64,000 bases of DNA from Sutterella sp. (GCA_017936545.1 JAGBFJ010000054.1:1-64000); one strand, 5' to 3'; shown: positions 1 through 8,707, counted from the stretch's first letter. Program-made: numbers and translations. Notes: generated from the sequence alone by a model not told the origin.

Positions 1-245
1 AGTTCCTTATCGCCCCAATACCACTCTCCTTCGGCATAAGACGGGAAACGTTCAATGAATCCCTTGGACAGGCGGATACGACCGTCTTCGAGGAGACGGC
101 CTACCTGAATCTTGGCCTGAACGTAGGACCGCTTTTTCTCCGCGTCCCATGCATTGCGGTAAGCGCGGATGTAGACGCGGCCGACGGAGTCCTTGGCCGC
201 CATGAGTGCCCAATCGGTTCCGGTGGAGTCAACGATTCTTGCCAT
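1..245 (-). CDS. Probable transposase, N-terminal part only (cut by window edge)
   Basis: The first 81 codons of a minus-strand reading frame are visible, starting at the ATG at 245 and running off position 1. The protein begins MARIVDSTGTDWALMAAK and is rich in basic and aromatic residues (RVYIRAYRNAWD, KKRSYVQAKIQVGRL, SYAEGEWYWGDKE). This resembles the N-terminal region of DDE transposases of the IS1634/IS4 type as I remember them. The catalytic DDE region lies outside the window, so the family is inferred. The AT-rich upstream stretch (246-290) and the strong hairpin at 291-333 fit an insertion-sequence end. It could instead be a conserved hypothetical protein. Confidence 0.5.
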   Translation of the reverse strand, partial: MARIVDSTGTDWALMAAKDSVGRVYIRAYRNAWDAEKKRSYVQAKIQVGRLLEDGRIRLSKGFIERFPSYAEGEWYWGDKE

Positions 246-290
246 GATAGATGCTTTTATATAATTATGTATCTATTATAGCGTAAAACA

Positions 291-333
291 AAAATTCCTG
301 CTTTTTCCGGGAACAGAAAAAGCAGGAATTTCA
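291..333. terminator. Strong hairpin beside the transposase gene
   Basis: The arms aattcctgctttttc and gaaaaagcaggaatt pair perfectly around an 8-base loop. The hairpin lies just upstream of the transposase start. It could stop transcription entering the element from outside, as many insertion sequences do, or lie near the element's terminal repeat. No clear target-site duplication can be identified with only one end visible. Confidence 0.6.
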
Positions 334-411
334 ATGATTAAAGAAAATTATTCGTTGCTTTGTTGATGACAATCAACCCGGTTGGGACCTAGCCGGGTGG
401 GAGTTCCCCCT

Positions 412-443
412 GAAATGCCCGCGGCCGAAACCGCGGGCATTTC
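412..443. terminator. Intrinsic-terminator-like hairpin downstream of nadE
   Basis: A 13-base perfect stem (gaaatgcccgcgg with ccgcgggcatttc) has a 6-base loop and sits about 70 bases past the nadE stop codon on the minus strand. There is no long T tract on either side. It is the most likely 3' boundary of the nadE transcript. Confidence 0.55.
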
Positions 444-509
444 AATTTCATTCGGAAGCCGGCTCTGCCTGAGCCCTGCGCGACGTCCCTGCAGAGACGG
501 AACAGTCCG

Positions 510-1988
510 TCAGTCCCACTCCGGCTTCGCCCGGTTGATGCCCCATGCAGCATATGCCGACAGAGGCGTCGCGGTAATCACGGGGCCGGGAATGCTCTGA
601 GCACGCTTGAAGCCGTTCTGGAGAAGCTGAGTCACAATCCGTCTGGCAAGAGCCGGCTCAATGTCGGCCGGCAGTTCGGCCAGCGTGCGTCCGGCGGACA
701 CATGCTCAACCACCCGCGCGATGATCGGATAGGGAGGCAGACTGTCGCTGTCCTTCTGATCTTCGCGAAGTTCGGCGGACGGCTCTCTCGTAATGATTTC
801 CTCCGGAATGACGTCCGGATCGCTCTCGGAGGCATTTCTTGCTCTGCAGAGCGCGACCACGTCCTCCTTCCAGAGATCGATCAGCGGGGCAAAGCCCCCC
901 GTGATATCACCGTAGAGCGTGCCGTAGCCCATGGCGGCTTCCGCCTTGTTGCTCGTGCAGAGAAGCAGAAGACCGAATTTATTGGCAATGCCCATGAGAA
1001 GCATGCCGCGAAGGCGGGCCTGAATATTCTCCTCAGCCAGATCCCAGGGGCGTCCTTCATAAACCGGTGCGAGAACCTCGACAGCCGTCTTGAAAAGCGG
1101 TTCAATGGACAGCGTGTCGATGCGCAGTCCCTGACGGCGTGCCAGATCATCAGCCGCATCATTCGAGAGCGCTGACGTAAAGCGGGACGGCAGCTTGATG
1201 ACGCGCACGCGATCTGCGCCGACGGCGTCACGTGCCAGTGAAGCGACCAGTGCGCTGTCGATGCCGCCGGACAGTCCCAGAACGCAGCCGGCGATCCGGT
1301 TTTTGGCGACATAATCCCTGACGGCTGCGCGAAGCGCCTCATAGCGTTCATCGGCGCAGACAGGCTCGATGCCGGACAGCACGCGCCTGAATTCCGTCAT
1401 GCGGACCGCGCCGTCCCGGCATTCAATGCTCACCGCCAGCGCGCCTTCCGTCCAGGGAGGCAGAGAACAGACGACGCCGTCCGCGCTCTGAACACGTGTG
1501 TCTCCGGCAAAAACTTCCGAATCCTGACCACCGGCAATGCCTGCCGCCAGCACGATTCTGCCTTCGATCTCCGTCCGCCGTTCCTGAGCCCGGATCAGGC
1601 GGACGGCATCAAGAACAACATCGCAGTCGTCATTCTCGCCGCCAAAGCTCAGACCGCCCGCCGAAAAAACGAACGGCCAACGTCTGTCCTCCGTGCCTGA
1701 CGGCGTCAGGAGCCGGCAGCGGGGGCCGTCTTCTCCGATATAGAACACGGCCGCGGTTCCTTCGGACGCGAGCGCCGCCGCTGACGCGAGCACTCGGTCA
1801 CGATCGTTTCGAATATCCGGCCAGCCGAGAGAGGCGTGTCCGGTACCGCCCTCAATCGAACCGCAGGGCACGATGATCAGGTCCGCCCTGCCGGCAGCCG
1901 CGCAGAGACGCTTCACAGCCTCCAAATTGCTGCGAAAATCACCCGTTTTCGGATTGGGCTGCACTAGAACCGCATTCAAACGCTGCAT
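510..1988 (-). CDS. nadE: NAD+ synthetase with a degenerate N-terminal amidase domain
   Basis: NadE makes NAD+ from deamido-NAD+, ATP and a nitrogen donor in the cytoplasm. The C-terminal synthetase domain (about residues 215-492) is well kept: the PP-loop SGGIDS is at 240-245 and the CTSNKAEAAMGYGTLYGD block follows. The N-terminal domain (1-205) matches the nitrilase-type glutaminase of long NadE only in outline. GGQDSEVF is recognisable at 153-160. The catalytic Glu is replaced (IVPCGS at 39-44, where families have PE), and the block that should hold the catalytic Cys reads LSFGGEN at 113-119. At 492 residues it is shorter than the usual roughly 540. A GGAGG ribosome-binding site lies 7 bases before the chosen ATG. 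The enzyme may use free ammonia instead of glutamine; that is inference. Confidence 0.93.
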   Translation of the reverse strand: MQRLNAVLVQPNPKTGDFRSNLEAVKRLCAAAGRADLIIVPCGSIEGGTGHASLGWPDIRNDRDRVLASAAALASEGTAAVFYIGEDGPRCRLLTPSGTEDRRWPFVFSAGGLSFGGENDDCDVVLDAVRLIRAQERRTEIEGRIVLAAGIAGGQDSEVFAGDTRVQSADGVVCSLPPWTEGALAVSIECRDGAVRMTEFRRVLSGIEPVCADERYEALRAAVRDYVAKNRIAGCVLGLSGGIDSALVASLARDAVGADRVRVIKLPSRFTSALSNDAADDLARRQGLRIDTLSIEPLFKTAVEVLAPVYEGRPWDLAEENIQARLRGMLLMGIANKFGLLLLCTSNKAEAAMGYGTLYGDITGGFAPLIDLWKEDVVALCRARNASESDPDVIPEEIITREPSAELREDQKDSDSLPPYPIIARVVEHVSAGRTLAELPADIEPALARRIVTQLLQNGFKRAQSIPGPVITATPLSAYAAWGINRAKPEWD

Positions 1989-2097
1989 GACTCTGCCTCC
2001 TAACTGGTCGGTGCATCCTCCCCTTTTTCTCTGTCTCGCAGGGATTCGGACGCGATGAGGAGAATATACATCCTCCGGGCAGCCGACGCCCGGATCA

Positions 2098-2139
2098 ATT
2101 AAAAAAATAAAGGCGCCGGCAGCGTGTGCTGCAGACGCC
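2098..2139 (-). terminator. Intrinsic terminator of the hemC-hemD operon
   Basis: On the minus strand a 12-base stem with two mismatches (gctgcagacgcc facing ggcgccggcagc, loop gtgt) is followed by a T-rich tract. It lies directly past the hemD stop codon. Confidence 0.75.
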
Positions 2140-2160
2140 CGACTTCATGTCCTTATTCGA

Positions 2161-2946
2161 TCAGAGTGCAGACTGAAGATTCTTTTTGATGTGTCCCGCA
2201 ACGCTGGCATCATCGGTGGTCGTCACTTCAATATGCGTGAAGCCCGCCTCCTGAAGACGCCGGACGATTCGGGGATGAAGCGTAATTGCTACGCCGGCCG
2301 TCAGCCAGTCGCGGACATCCGGTACCGGTCGGATAGCGTGGAAAAGCGCATCGACGGCATCCGTGCTCGTGATATAGATGATCGGCGAGGGACCGTGAGA
2401 AGCCAGCATCAGATCGCGGCGCTGCTGCATCGTCAGTTCAAGCGGCACGCGGACATAAGCGCAGAGCGTGATGACGTCCGAGCCCATGCGCCGGAACTGT
2501 TCGGGCAGCCACTCGCGGCCGGTCTGGCCGCGAAGGAAAAGCACGCGCGACGGGGCGCCCCGATGCTTCAGGATTTCCCAGAGCGCTTCGCTGCCGGAAT
2601 TCTCCGCATCGCCCGACGGGTAAATCAGCTTTACATCCGGTCCCCATGCCGCCCGAATCACCTTCGCAGTGCCTTCGCCCACCGTGGCGAGCGTGATGTG
2701 CTCGGGCCACTCTCGGACCCAGTGCGCAACCGCCGCGACGGAAGCCGGGCTGGGGAGGACGACCATTTCAACATTGTCCAGATTGGCAAGCCGTTCCTGA
2801 ACGATGTCGCAGTCCTCCTTGCCGGGGAGCTCAATGCCGAAAGCCGGCCAGCGCCAGCAGTCGATGCCGTCTTTTTCGAGTACGTCCGCGAGGCGGTTGT
2901 TGGCCTCGCCGGGGCGCATCAGAATGACGGGCTGTTGTAAAGCCAT
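2161..2946 (-). CDS. hemD: Uroporphyrinogen-III synthase
   Basis: HemD closes hydroxymethylbilane into uroporphyrinogen III with inversion of ring D, in the cytoplasmic haem/sirohaem pathway. The 261-residue protein opens with QPVILMRPGEANNRLADVLE, the usual 'RP..  N..L...L' start of the family, and has two alternating alpha/beta halves with the late SPIIYITSTDAVDAL segment. The family is poorly conserved, so position directly after hemC, 19 bases apart on the same strand, is strong support. An AGAGGG ribosome-binding site precedes the ATG. The pair is followed by its own terminator. Confidence 0.9.
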   Translation of the reverse strand: MALQQPVILMRPGEANNRLADVLEKDGIDCWRWPAFGIELPGKEDCDIVQERLANLDNVEMVVLPSPASVAAVAHWVREWPEHITLATVGEGTAKVIRAAWGPDVKLIYPSGDAENSGSEALWEILKHRGAPSRVLFLRGQTGREWLPEQFRRMGSDVITLCAYVRVPLELTMQQRRDLMLASHGPSPIIYITSTDAVDALFHAIRPVPDVRDWLTAGVAITLHPRIVRRLQEAGFTHIEVTTTDDASVAGHIKKNLQSAL

Positions 2947-2965
2947 ATGTCCCTCTTGATCTCGA

Positions 2966-3895
2966 TTAACCCAAAACAGCCTTCAGTATAGCGTCCGCGC
3001 CCTGAGCACGCAGATCGGCAACCACCTGAGCGGCCAGTTCTTCGGGCTTTGTCCAGTCCCCGCGTGCTTCGCTGCGGATTGCTTCGCCCGTCTTGTGATT
3101 GCCGACGAGCGCGCGCAGCCACATTTCTTCGCCTTCGACGATGGCGTAGGCCGCCAGCGGAACCTGGCAGGAACCGCCGAGAGCGCGGGAGACCGCACGT
3201 TCGGCCGTGCAGCAGGCGCGCGTATGCGGATCATTGATGAACGCGAGTGCCTCGTGCATCACTGCGTTGTCGGATCGGATTTCAATGCCGAGGGCACCCT
3301 GCCCCGGGGAAGGCAGACTCACTTCGGCGGGAATGATCGTACGGATGCGCTCGGAGAGTTCCAGACGCTTGAGACCGGCGGAAGCCATGACGAGCGCATC
3401 GTATTCGCCGGCGTCGAGCTTGCGAAGACGCGTGCCCACGTTGCCGCGCACCGGCAGCACTTCAAGATGGGGATAGTTCATGCGCAGCATGAGTTCGCGG
3501 CGAAGGCTTGCCGTGCCGACGCGGGCGCCGGCAGGCATCTCGTCAAGACTTGCATACTTGGGAGAAACAAAGGCATCCCGCGGGTCTTCGCGTTCGCTCA
3601 CGGCGACGAGGTCGAACCCCTCGGGCAGCTCCATCGGCACGTCCTTCAGAGAATGCACGGCAAGATCAGCCGCACCTTCTTCCATCGCGACTTCAAGTTC
3701 CTTCACGAACAGACCCTTGCCGCCCACCTTGGAGAGCGTTCTGTCGAGGATCTGGTCGCCGCGGGTCGTCATGCCGAGCAGTTCGACATCGGCCTGCGGA
3801 TAGCGCTGACGCAGAACGGACTGGATATGCAGGGCCTGCCACATGGCAAGGGGGCTTTCGCGGGTGGCGATGACACAACGTTCGAATTTAGACAT
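2966..3895 (-). CDS. hemC: Porphobilinogen deaminase (hydroxymethylbilane synthase)
   Basis: HemC polymerises four porphobilinogen units into hydroxymethylbilane on a covalently bound dipyrromethane cofactor. The 309-residue protein shows the family landmarks in order: [13 protein letters not shown] near the N-terminus, [49 protein letters not shown], and the cofactor-binding Cys in [13 protein letters not shown]. Length is normal. It is the first gene of a two-gene operon with hemD. The next gene on the other side, rpmE2, is divergent, so the promoter must lie in 3896-4210. Confidence 0.97.
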   Translation of the reverse strand: MSKFERCVIATRESPLAMWQALHIQSVLRQRYPQADVELLGMTTRGDQILDRTLSKVGGKGLFVKELEVAMEEGAADLAVHSLKDVPMELPEGFDLVAVSEREDPRDAFVSPKYASLDEMPAGARVGTASLRRELMLRMNYPHLEVLPVRGNVGTRLRKLDAGEYDALVMASAGLKRLELSERIRTIIPAEVSLPSPGQGALGIEIRSDNAVMHEALAFINDPHTRACCTAERAVSRALGGSCQVPLAAYAIVEGEEMWLRALVGNHKTGEAIRSEARGDWTKPEELAAQVVADLRAQGADAILKAVLG

Positions 3896-4066
3896 GATGC
3901 GGATGAAAATGCGCCCACGGACGGAGCGCAGAAAACTGTTCGAAAAATCAGACGCCGCCGAATCGGCGGCTTCCGGACGGCACTGATTCTATCAAGCCTT
4001 GTTTGCCCTACGCTTAAGCGTTTTGAACCCTCTCGGCTGACGAGCGAAAAAATGCCCTCCGACCGC

Positions 4067-4095
4067 TTGCGCTTCACGATTTCTTCTGAGATAAT
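4067..4095 (+). promoter_or_regulatory. Candidate sigma-70 promoter for rpmE2
   Basis: A weak -35 (TTGCGC, 4067-4072) and a good -10 (GATAAT, 4090-4095) are spaced by 17 bases in the 315-base divergent region between hemC and rpmE2. The predicted leader would be about 110 bases and includes a small cccga/tcggg hairpin near 4140. No convincing Zur box was seen. Nothing else gene-like is visible in 3896-4210. Confidence 0.4.
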
Positions 4096-4210
4096 CGCAC
4101 ACTTCCCAGTTGGCACGTGGATTGGCATGCCTGCCGTAAGACCCGATATTTCGGGCGGGTTCGTAAGGCCGTCAGGGCGACCGACAGAAAAACTAGGAAT
4201 TTTTGAAAAA

Positions 4211-4498
4211 ATGAAGAAAGGCATTCATCCCGAATATCGCGAAGTCGCTTTCGTCGACCTCTCCATCAACAAGACGTTCATCATCCGTTCCTCCGTTCAG
4301 ACGAAGGAAACGGTTGAAATCGACGGCGTGACCTACCCGATGTTCAAGCTCGATACGTCCTCTGCCAGCCACCCGTTCTACACGGGCGCTCAGACGCGCA
4401 TCGTTGAAGCAGGCCGCGTTGAAAAGTTCCGCGCCAAGTTTGCTGCCAAGCAGCAGGCCATGAACGCCGCCGCAGCCGCCGCCAAGGCCGCCAAGTAA
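4211..4498 (+). CDS. rpmE2: 50S ribosomal protein L31 type B (zinc-independent)
   Basis: The 95-residue protein starts MKKGIHPEYREVAFVDLS and contains FIIRSSVQTKE, FKLDTSSASHPFYTG and RVEKFRAKF, the type B L31 pattern. It has no cysteine at all, so it lacks the CxxC zinc site of type A L31. In other bacteria such paralogues replace the zinc form when zinc is scarce. The C-terminus is an Ala/Lys-rich tail of about 15 residues. The reading frame is open far upstream, but homology begins at this ATG, preceded by AGGA at 4194-4197. A strong terminator follows. Confidence 0.95.
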   Translation: MKKGIHPEYREVAFVDLSINKTFIIRSSVQTKETVEIDGVTYPMFKLDTSSASHPFYTGAQTRIVEAGRVEKFRAKFAAKQQAMNAAAAAAKAAK

Positions 4499-4540
4499 TT
4501 AAGCGGTCCGGCCGTACGGCATATGCCGTGCAGTGCTTTC

Positions 4541-4577
4541 AAAAGGGCAGTCTCCGACAACTCGGACTGCCCTTTTC
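4541..4577 (+). terminator. Intrinsic terminator of rpmE2
   Basis: A perfect 12-base stem (aaaagggcagtc with gactgccctttt) has a 12-base loop and lies 42 bases past the rpmE2 stop. The A-rich and T-rich ends of the stem allow it to work in either direction. Confidence 0.75.
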
Positions 4578-4632
4578 ATTTGTCCGCAAAAGCCGGAAAA
4601 TGTCTTCAATCCCACCCGTCAGGTAATCTGCC

Positions 4633-6369
4633 GTGCTCAGCCAGCGTTCCACACCCGTCAAAATGTCACAGGAGGCCGCGAACAAGCTCCCGCGCTGGAG
4701 TCTGCTTTCGCTGCTTGTCATCTTTGCCGCAACCGGCTTCTGGAGCACCGGCATCTGGACGATGCGCGATGCCTCGAGCTTCGGCACCGCGCTCTCCATG
4801 CTGACGGGCGGCCCCGTCCTCTGGTTTCTGCCTTCCGTGTCCGACACGCCGATGACGTCGGCGGGGCCCATGACCGGCTGGCTTTCCTCGCTCCTCATTT
4901 CGCTTTTCGGCACTTCCGGGAGCGGGTTCGGCTTCCTTTCCGACATCGCGGCGACCCGGCTGGCTGCCTGTCTCTGGTTCGGCATCACGACTGCAGCGCT
5001 TTGGTACGGCACCTGGCACCTGGCCCGGCGGCCCGAGGCCCAGCCGATTGCCTTTGCCTTCGGCGGCGAAGCTTCTCCGCGCGACTACGGCCGCGTCGTG
5101 GCGGACAGCGCCGTTCTCTTTTTCGTTGCCACCTTCGGCATTGTCACCCGTCAGCATGAAGCGCTTCCCGATACGGCGCTTCTCGCCATGGGCGCCATCA
5201 ATTTCTACGGTCTGACGCTTGCTCTGCGCCGTCCCCTTCGGGGCTGCTTCATTGCAGGCCTTGCCTCCGGCGCCGCCGTCGTTTCGTCGACTTTGTTCGC
5301 CGGCGTCTGGCTGCTTGCCATTTCGCTTCTCGCCTTCTCGCTCATCCGCGCTTATCAGGACACCCGCATCCGCCGAGCAGCCTATACCGTTCTCGGAGCT
5401 GCCGCCGGTTTCCTTCCCTGGCCGGTGCTTGCATTTACCGCATCGCCCGACGGTGCGCCGGCCTGGTTCGCGCTCTGGTTTGCCGAGCAGAACTCGCACT
5501 TCGGTCTGGCGGGAGCCGACACCTATTTCTGGTTCGCACGCAACGCCGTCTGGTATCTCTGCCCCGTCTGGCCTTTTGTGCTCTGGGCGCTTTACAGCTG
5601 GCGCCGTCAGCTTCGCCGGACGCATCTGCTGCTGCCGCTGGTGCTCTGCGCGGCGGGCATTCCTGCCGTCGTCTTCTCCTCCTTCCAGGCATCCGACACG
5701 GTCTTTCTCACGTTCCTGCCTCTGCTTTCGGTTCTTGCAGCCTTCGGTCTCGTCACCGTCCGCCGCTCTCATGAAAATGTGCTCGACTGGTTCTCGCTCA
5801 TGACCTTCTCTCTCGGCACGCTGGCTGCATGGGCCTACTGGTTCGCCTGGCTGACCTCGTTTGCTCCGAAGATGGCGGAATCCGTCCAGATGCTTGCCCC
5901 GGGAAGTTCGCCCGTTTTTGACAGCGGCTTCGTTCTTGCCGTCCTGACGACTGCCATGTGGTTCGGCTTCGTCGGATGGCGGCTCACCCATCGGCCCGTC
6001 GTCATCTGGCGCGGCCCGTGGCTCTCCGCCGCCGGCATGACGGCCGTTGCCGCTGCCGTCATCGGTCTCTTTCACACGGGCATCGACATCAACCGTTCCT
6101 ACGTGCCCGTCATTGAGTCCGTCTCCGGCACCCTGGTGAAGGCCGGGTTCAGCGAAACGGACTGCGCCGCCGGCGAAGGCTTCACCCCGGGTCTTCAGGC
6201 GCTCTTCCAGTATTACGGCGGTATCCGCGTGCTTCGCAATGCTGCCCCCGGAAGCTGCCGCTTTACCATCACGCGAGGCCGTTCCGGCAGATTCGCACCT
6301 GAAGCCCTTGCCAAGCCGGCAAGCCGCCCGCACACGGACGAAACCTTCATCGTAACGCTTAACCGATGA
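4633..6369 (+). CDS. Divergent GT-C-fold (ArnT/PMT-like) integral membrane protein
   Basis: The 578-residue inner-membrane protein has roughly 10-12 hydrophobic segments followed by a soluble C-terminal domain of about 100 residues. The order (first membrane helix, a loop with MRDASSF, then PSVSDTPMTSAGPMTGWLSSL, then SLFG) matches lipid-linked glycosyltransferases of the ArnT/GT39-GT83 type. In these, DE and YEKPPLYYW-like blocks occupy the same places. Here the acidic pair is DA and the second block is unlike the usual one, so activity and substrate are uncertain. An internal ATG 10 codons in (MSQEAANK) is an alternative start. The stop overlaps the MATE gene by the ATGA sequence, so the two are co-translated. 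Confidence 0.6.
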   Translation: MLSQRSTPVKMSQEAANKLPRWSLLSLLVIFAATGFWSTGIWTMRDASSFGTALSMLTGGPVLWFLPSVSDTPMTSAGPMTGWLSSLLISLFGTSGSGFGFLSDIAATRLAACLWFGITTAALWYGTWHLARRPEAQPIAFAFGGEASPRDYGRVVADSAVLFFVATFGIVTRQHEALPDTALLAMGAINFYGLTLALRRPLRGCFIAGLASGAAVVSSTLFAGVWLLAISLLAFSLIRAYQDTRIRRAAYTVLGAAAGFLPWPVLAFTASPDGAPAWFALWFAEQNSHFGLAGADTYFWFARNAVWYLCPVWPFVLWALYSWRRQLRRTHLLLPLVLCAAGIPAVVFSSFQASDTVFLTFLPLLSVLAAFGLVTVRRSHENVLDWFSLMTFSLGTLAAWAYWFAWLTSFAPKMAESVQMLAPGSSPVFDSGFVLAVLTTAMWFGFVGWRLTHRPVVIWRGPWLSAAGMTAVAAAVIGLFHTGIDINRSYVPVIESVSGTLVKAGFSETDCAAGEGFTPGLQALFQYYGGIRVLRNAAPGSCRFTITRGRSGRFAPEALAKPASRPHTDETFIVTLNR

Positions 6370-7775
6370 CCCATCTCACACCGCCGAAGACCTCGTTCAA
6401 GGCGCTTGCCCGCCTTGCCGGCCCGATCTTCGTCGCCAACATTGCCATCATCGGCGGCGGCACCATCGACACCATCATGGCCGGGCATCTCGGCAAGGAT
6501 CACCTTGCAGCCATCGCCCTGGGACTCGCCGCGACCATTTCAGTCGTCATGGGCCTCGTCGGCATTCTTCAAAGTCTGTCTCCCATTGCCGGACATCATT
6601 ACGGCGCCCGAAAATACCGCCAGATCGGGGAAGCGTTGCAGCAGAACATGTGGCTCGGCGCCTTTCTGTCGCTCTTCGGCGTGCCGCTTCTGCTATGGAG
6701 CGACCTCTGGATCAGCATGGGCGAGGTCAAGGGCGACGTTGCCCGCATGGCCGCCGAATACCTCAGCTTCACAGCCCTCAGCCTTCCCGCGAGCCTGTTC
6801 GGGCGCACCTTCATTTCGGTCAATGCCGCACTCTCCCGTCCCCGCATCACGATGTGGGTTTCTCTGGGCATTCTGGCCCTGAAGGCGCCTCTGAATGCCG
6901 TCTTCATGTACGGCTGGTTCGGTTTTCCTGCGATGGGAGGAGCGGGCGCCGGCGTATCTTTCGCCGTTCTGAATTTCATCGCCTTCTTCGTCTACCTGAC
7001 TATCTGGATGAAGGCGCCCTTTTACCGGAGCATGCATGCCGAACGCTTCACAGGGCCCGACTGGCGTCTCATCAAGGAGCAGCTCCATATCGGGATTCCG
7101 ATCGGTCTGAGCACCTTTTTCGAAGTCTCCAGCTTCACGCTGATGGCGATTTTTGTGTCCCGTTTCGGATCTGAAGTCGTCTCCGCCCACCAGATCGTCG
7201 CCAACATCACTTCCATGTGCTACATGGTGCCGCTCTCGCTCGGCATCGCCACATCCGTGCTGGTATCCCAGTCTCTCGGGGCCAAATGGCCGGCCGTGGC
7301 GCTCAGCGTACTCAGACGATCCCTGGCCGTCTCCACGGCCGTCGCGGTCGTGCTGGCACTCACGCTTTTCTTTGCCCGATCTCCGATCGTTTCTCTCTAT
7401 ACGTCCGATCCCGGCGTTCGGAATATTGCCGCCTCACTGCTCCTTTTCGGCTGCATGTATCACGTCTTCGATGCGCTTCAGTCGGTGAGTTCCTTCGCTT
7501 TGCGCGGATACCGCGTCACGCGGGCACCCATGATCATCTACGGCGTGATGCTCTGGGGCGTGGGACTCGGCGGAGGCTATCTGTTCGCCTTCGGATGCGA
7601 ATGGGCCGGCGGCCCCTTCGAGGCCTACGGCTTCTGGGGCGCCACTGCGGCCGGCCTCACGCTGACGGGCCTTGCTCTGGCCGTGATGGCCCTGTGGGTC
7701 GGGCGCCAGATCGCAGCGGACGACTCTCATACGCCCGAAGAGATCGAAATTGCGATCAGAACCTCTCAGTCATGA
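6366..7775 (+). CDS. MATE family multidrug/cation efflux transporter
   Basis: MATE proteins export cationic drugs or metabolites across the inner membrane using Na+ or H+ gradients. The 469-residue protein has about 12 hydrophobic segments in two similar halves. Typical features are the N-terminal LARLAGPIFVANIAIIGGGTIDTIMAGHLG, QSLSPIAGHHYGARKYRQIGEALQQ and, in the second half, VSAHQIVANITSMCYMVPLSLGIATSVLVSQSLGA, all in the NorM style. It overlaps the preceding GT-C-like gene by 4 bases. A terminator follows. Confidence 0.93.
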   Translation: MTHLTPPKTSFKALARLAGPIFVANIAIIGGGTIDTIMAGHLGKDHLAAIALGLAATISVVMGLVGILQSLSPIAGHHYGARKYRQIGEALQQNMWLGAFLSLFGVPLLLWSDLWISMGEVKGDVARMAAEYLSFTALSLPASLFGRTFISVNAALSRPRITMWVSLGILALKAPLNAVFMYGWFGFPAMGGAGAGVSFAVLNFIAFFVYLTIWMKAPFYRSMHAERFTGPDWRLIKEQLHIGIPIGLSTFFEVSSFTLMAIFVSRFGSEVVSAHQIVANITSMCYMVPLSLGIATSVLVSQSLGAKWPAVALSVLRRSLAVSTAVAVVLALTLFFARSPIVSLYTSDPGVRNIAASLLLFGCMYHVFDALQSVSSFALRGYRVTRAPMIIYGVMLWGVGLGGGYLFAFGCEWAGGPFEAYGFWGATAAGLTLTGLALAVMALWVGRQIAADDSHTPEEIEIAIRTSQS

Positions 7776-7790
7776 GAGAGATCATTCCGA

Positions 7791-7816
7791 AGCGGCGCCT
7801 TGAGGCGCCGCTTTCG
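7791..7816 (+). terminator. Intrinsic terminator of the GT-C/MATE operon
   Basis: A perfect 9-base stem (agcggcgcc with ggcgccgct) closes a ttga loop and is followed by ttcgct. It starts 15 bases past the MATE stop and argues against upstream start codons for the following radical SAM gene. Confidence 0.7.
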
Positions 7817-7857
7817 CTATGATGTCGGACGCCCGTTCGACTTTCTCCCTGACAGTT

Positions 7858-8634
7858 ATGTCCACCATTCTTTATCCGAGCCCCATCTTCGGTCCCGTCA
7901 GGAGCCGCCGACTCGGGCTTTCTCTCGGCATCAATCTCCTGCCCGCAGACGGCAAACTCTGCAGCTTTGACTGCATCTACTGCGAATGCGGCCTCAATGC
8001 CGAACGCCGGCCCAATCTGAAAATGCCTTCGCGCGAGCTGGTGCGCAGCAAGCTTCGTGAAAAACTGGAGGCCATGCGGGCCGAAGGCGAAGTGCCCGAT
8101 ACTCTGACATTTGCCGGCAACGGCGAACCCACCTCGCATCCCGATTTCGAAGACATCATCGGCGATACGATCGCACTTCGAGACGAACTTGCTCCCAAGG
8201 CAGTGATCAGCGTGCTGACCAACGCCACGCACATTCTCAAGGAAAGCGTTTTCCGCGCTCTCCTTCGCATCGATAATCCGCTTCTGAAACTCGATACCGT
8301 CGACGAAGACTACATCCGTCTGGTCGACCGACCGACCAGCCGCTACGATCTTCCCGCTCTGATCGAACGCATGAAGGCTTTCGGAAGCAAGGCGATCATC
8401 CAGACAATGTTTATGAAGGGCTCCTGGCAGGGCAGAGACGTCGACAATACGTCGGACAAATATGTCCTCCCCTGGCTTGACGTCGTCCGTTCTATCGGTC
8501 CGAAGCTGGTCACAATCTATACCATCGATCGCGAAACGCCAGAAAAAGGACTTCAGAAAGCAACCCGTGAAGAGCTGAACCGCATTGCCGCACTCGTCGA
8601 AAGCGCGGGTATCCGCACAACGGTCAGCTGCTGA
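7858..8634 (+). CDS. Radical SAM protein (COG0731-like)
   Basis: The 258-residue protein begins MSTILYPSPIFGPVRSRRLG and carries the [4Fe-4S]/SAM motif CxxxCxxC as C35, C39 and C42 (CSFDCIYCE). GNGEPTSHPDFEDII provides the typical GE step, and later strands read VLTNAT, LKLDTV and IIQTMFMKG. This fits the stand-alone radical SAM proteins grouped near wyosine-synthesis enzymes; the substrate in bacteria is unknown. Start choice: the ATG at 7858 is preferred over 7819 and 7822 because those lie against the upstream terminator and add residues unlike the family. Confidence 0.85.
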   Translation: MSTILYPSPIFGPVRSRRLGLSLGINLLPADGKLCSFDCIYCECGLNAERRPNLKMPSRELVRSKLREKLEAMRAEGEVPDTLTFAGNGEPTSHPDFEDIIGDTIALRDELAPKAVISVLTNATHILKESVFRALLRIDNPLLKLDTVDEDYIRLVDRPTSRYDLPALIERMKAFGSKAIIQTMFMKGSWQGRDVDNTSDKYVLPWLDVVRSIGPKLVTIYTIDRETPEKGLQKATREELNRIAALVESAGIRTTVSC

Positions 8635-8669
8635 CCCGGATTCCCGGCATCTGTTTTCCGAACCAAAGC

Positions 8670-8707
8670 AAAACCCCGAACCGATGTAGCACGGTCCGGG
8701 GTTTTTC
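8670..8707. terminator. Bidirectional terminator between radical SAM gene and htpX
   Basis: The arms aaaccccgaaccg and cggtccggggttt pair with one irregularity and are followed by T residues on both strands. It lies between two convergent genes. Confidence 0.75.

Noticed and set aside
382..600. A 72-residue plus-strand frame between the insertion element and nadE
   Set aside because: It contains the terminator hairpin at 412-443 and runs into nadE on the other strand, with no start signal.
4666..6333. A 555-residue antisense frame opposite the GT-C-like gene
   Set aside because: Its composition (very rich in G, R, E, K and A) is an antisense artefact of a hydrophobic membrane protein.
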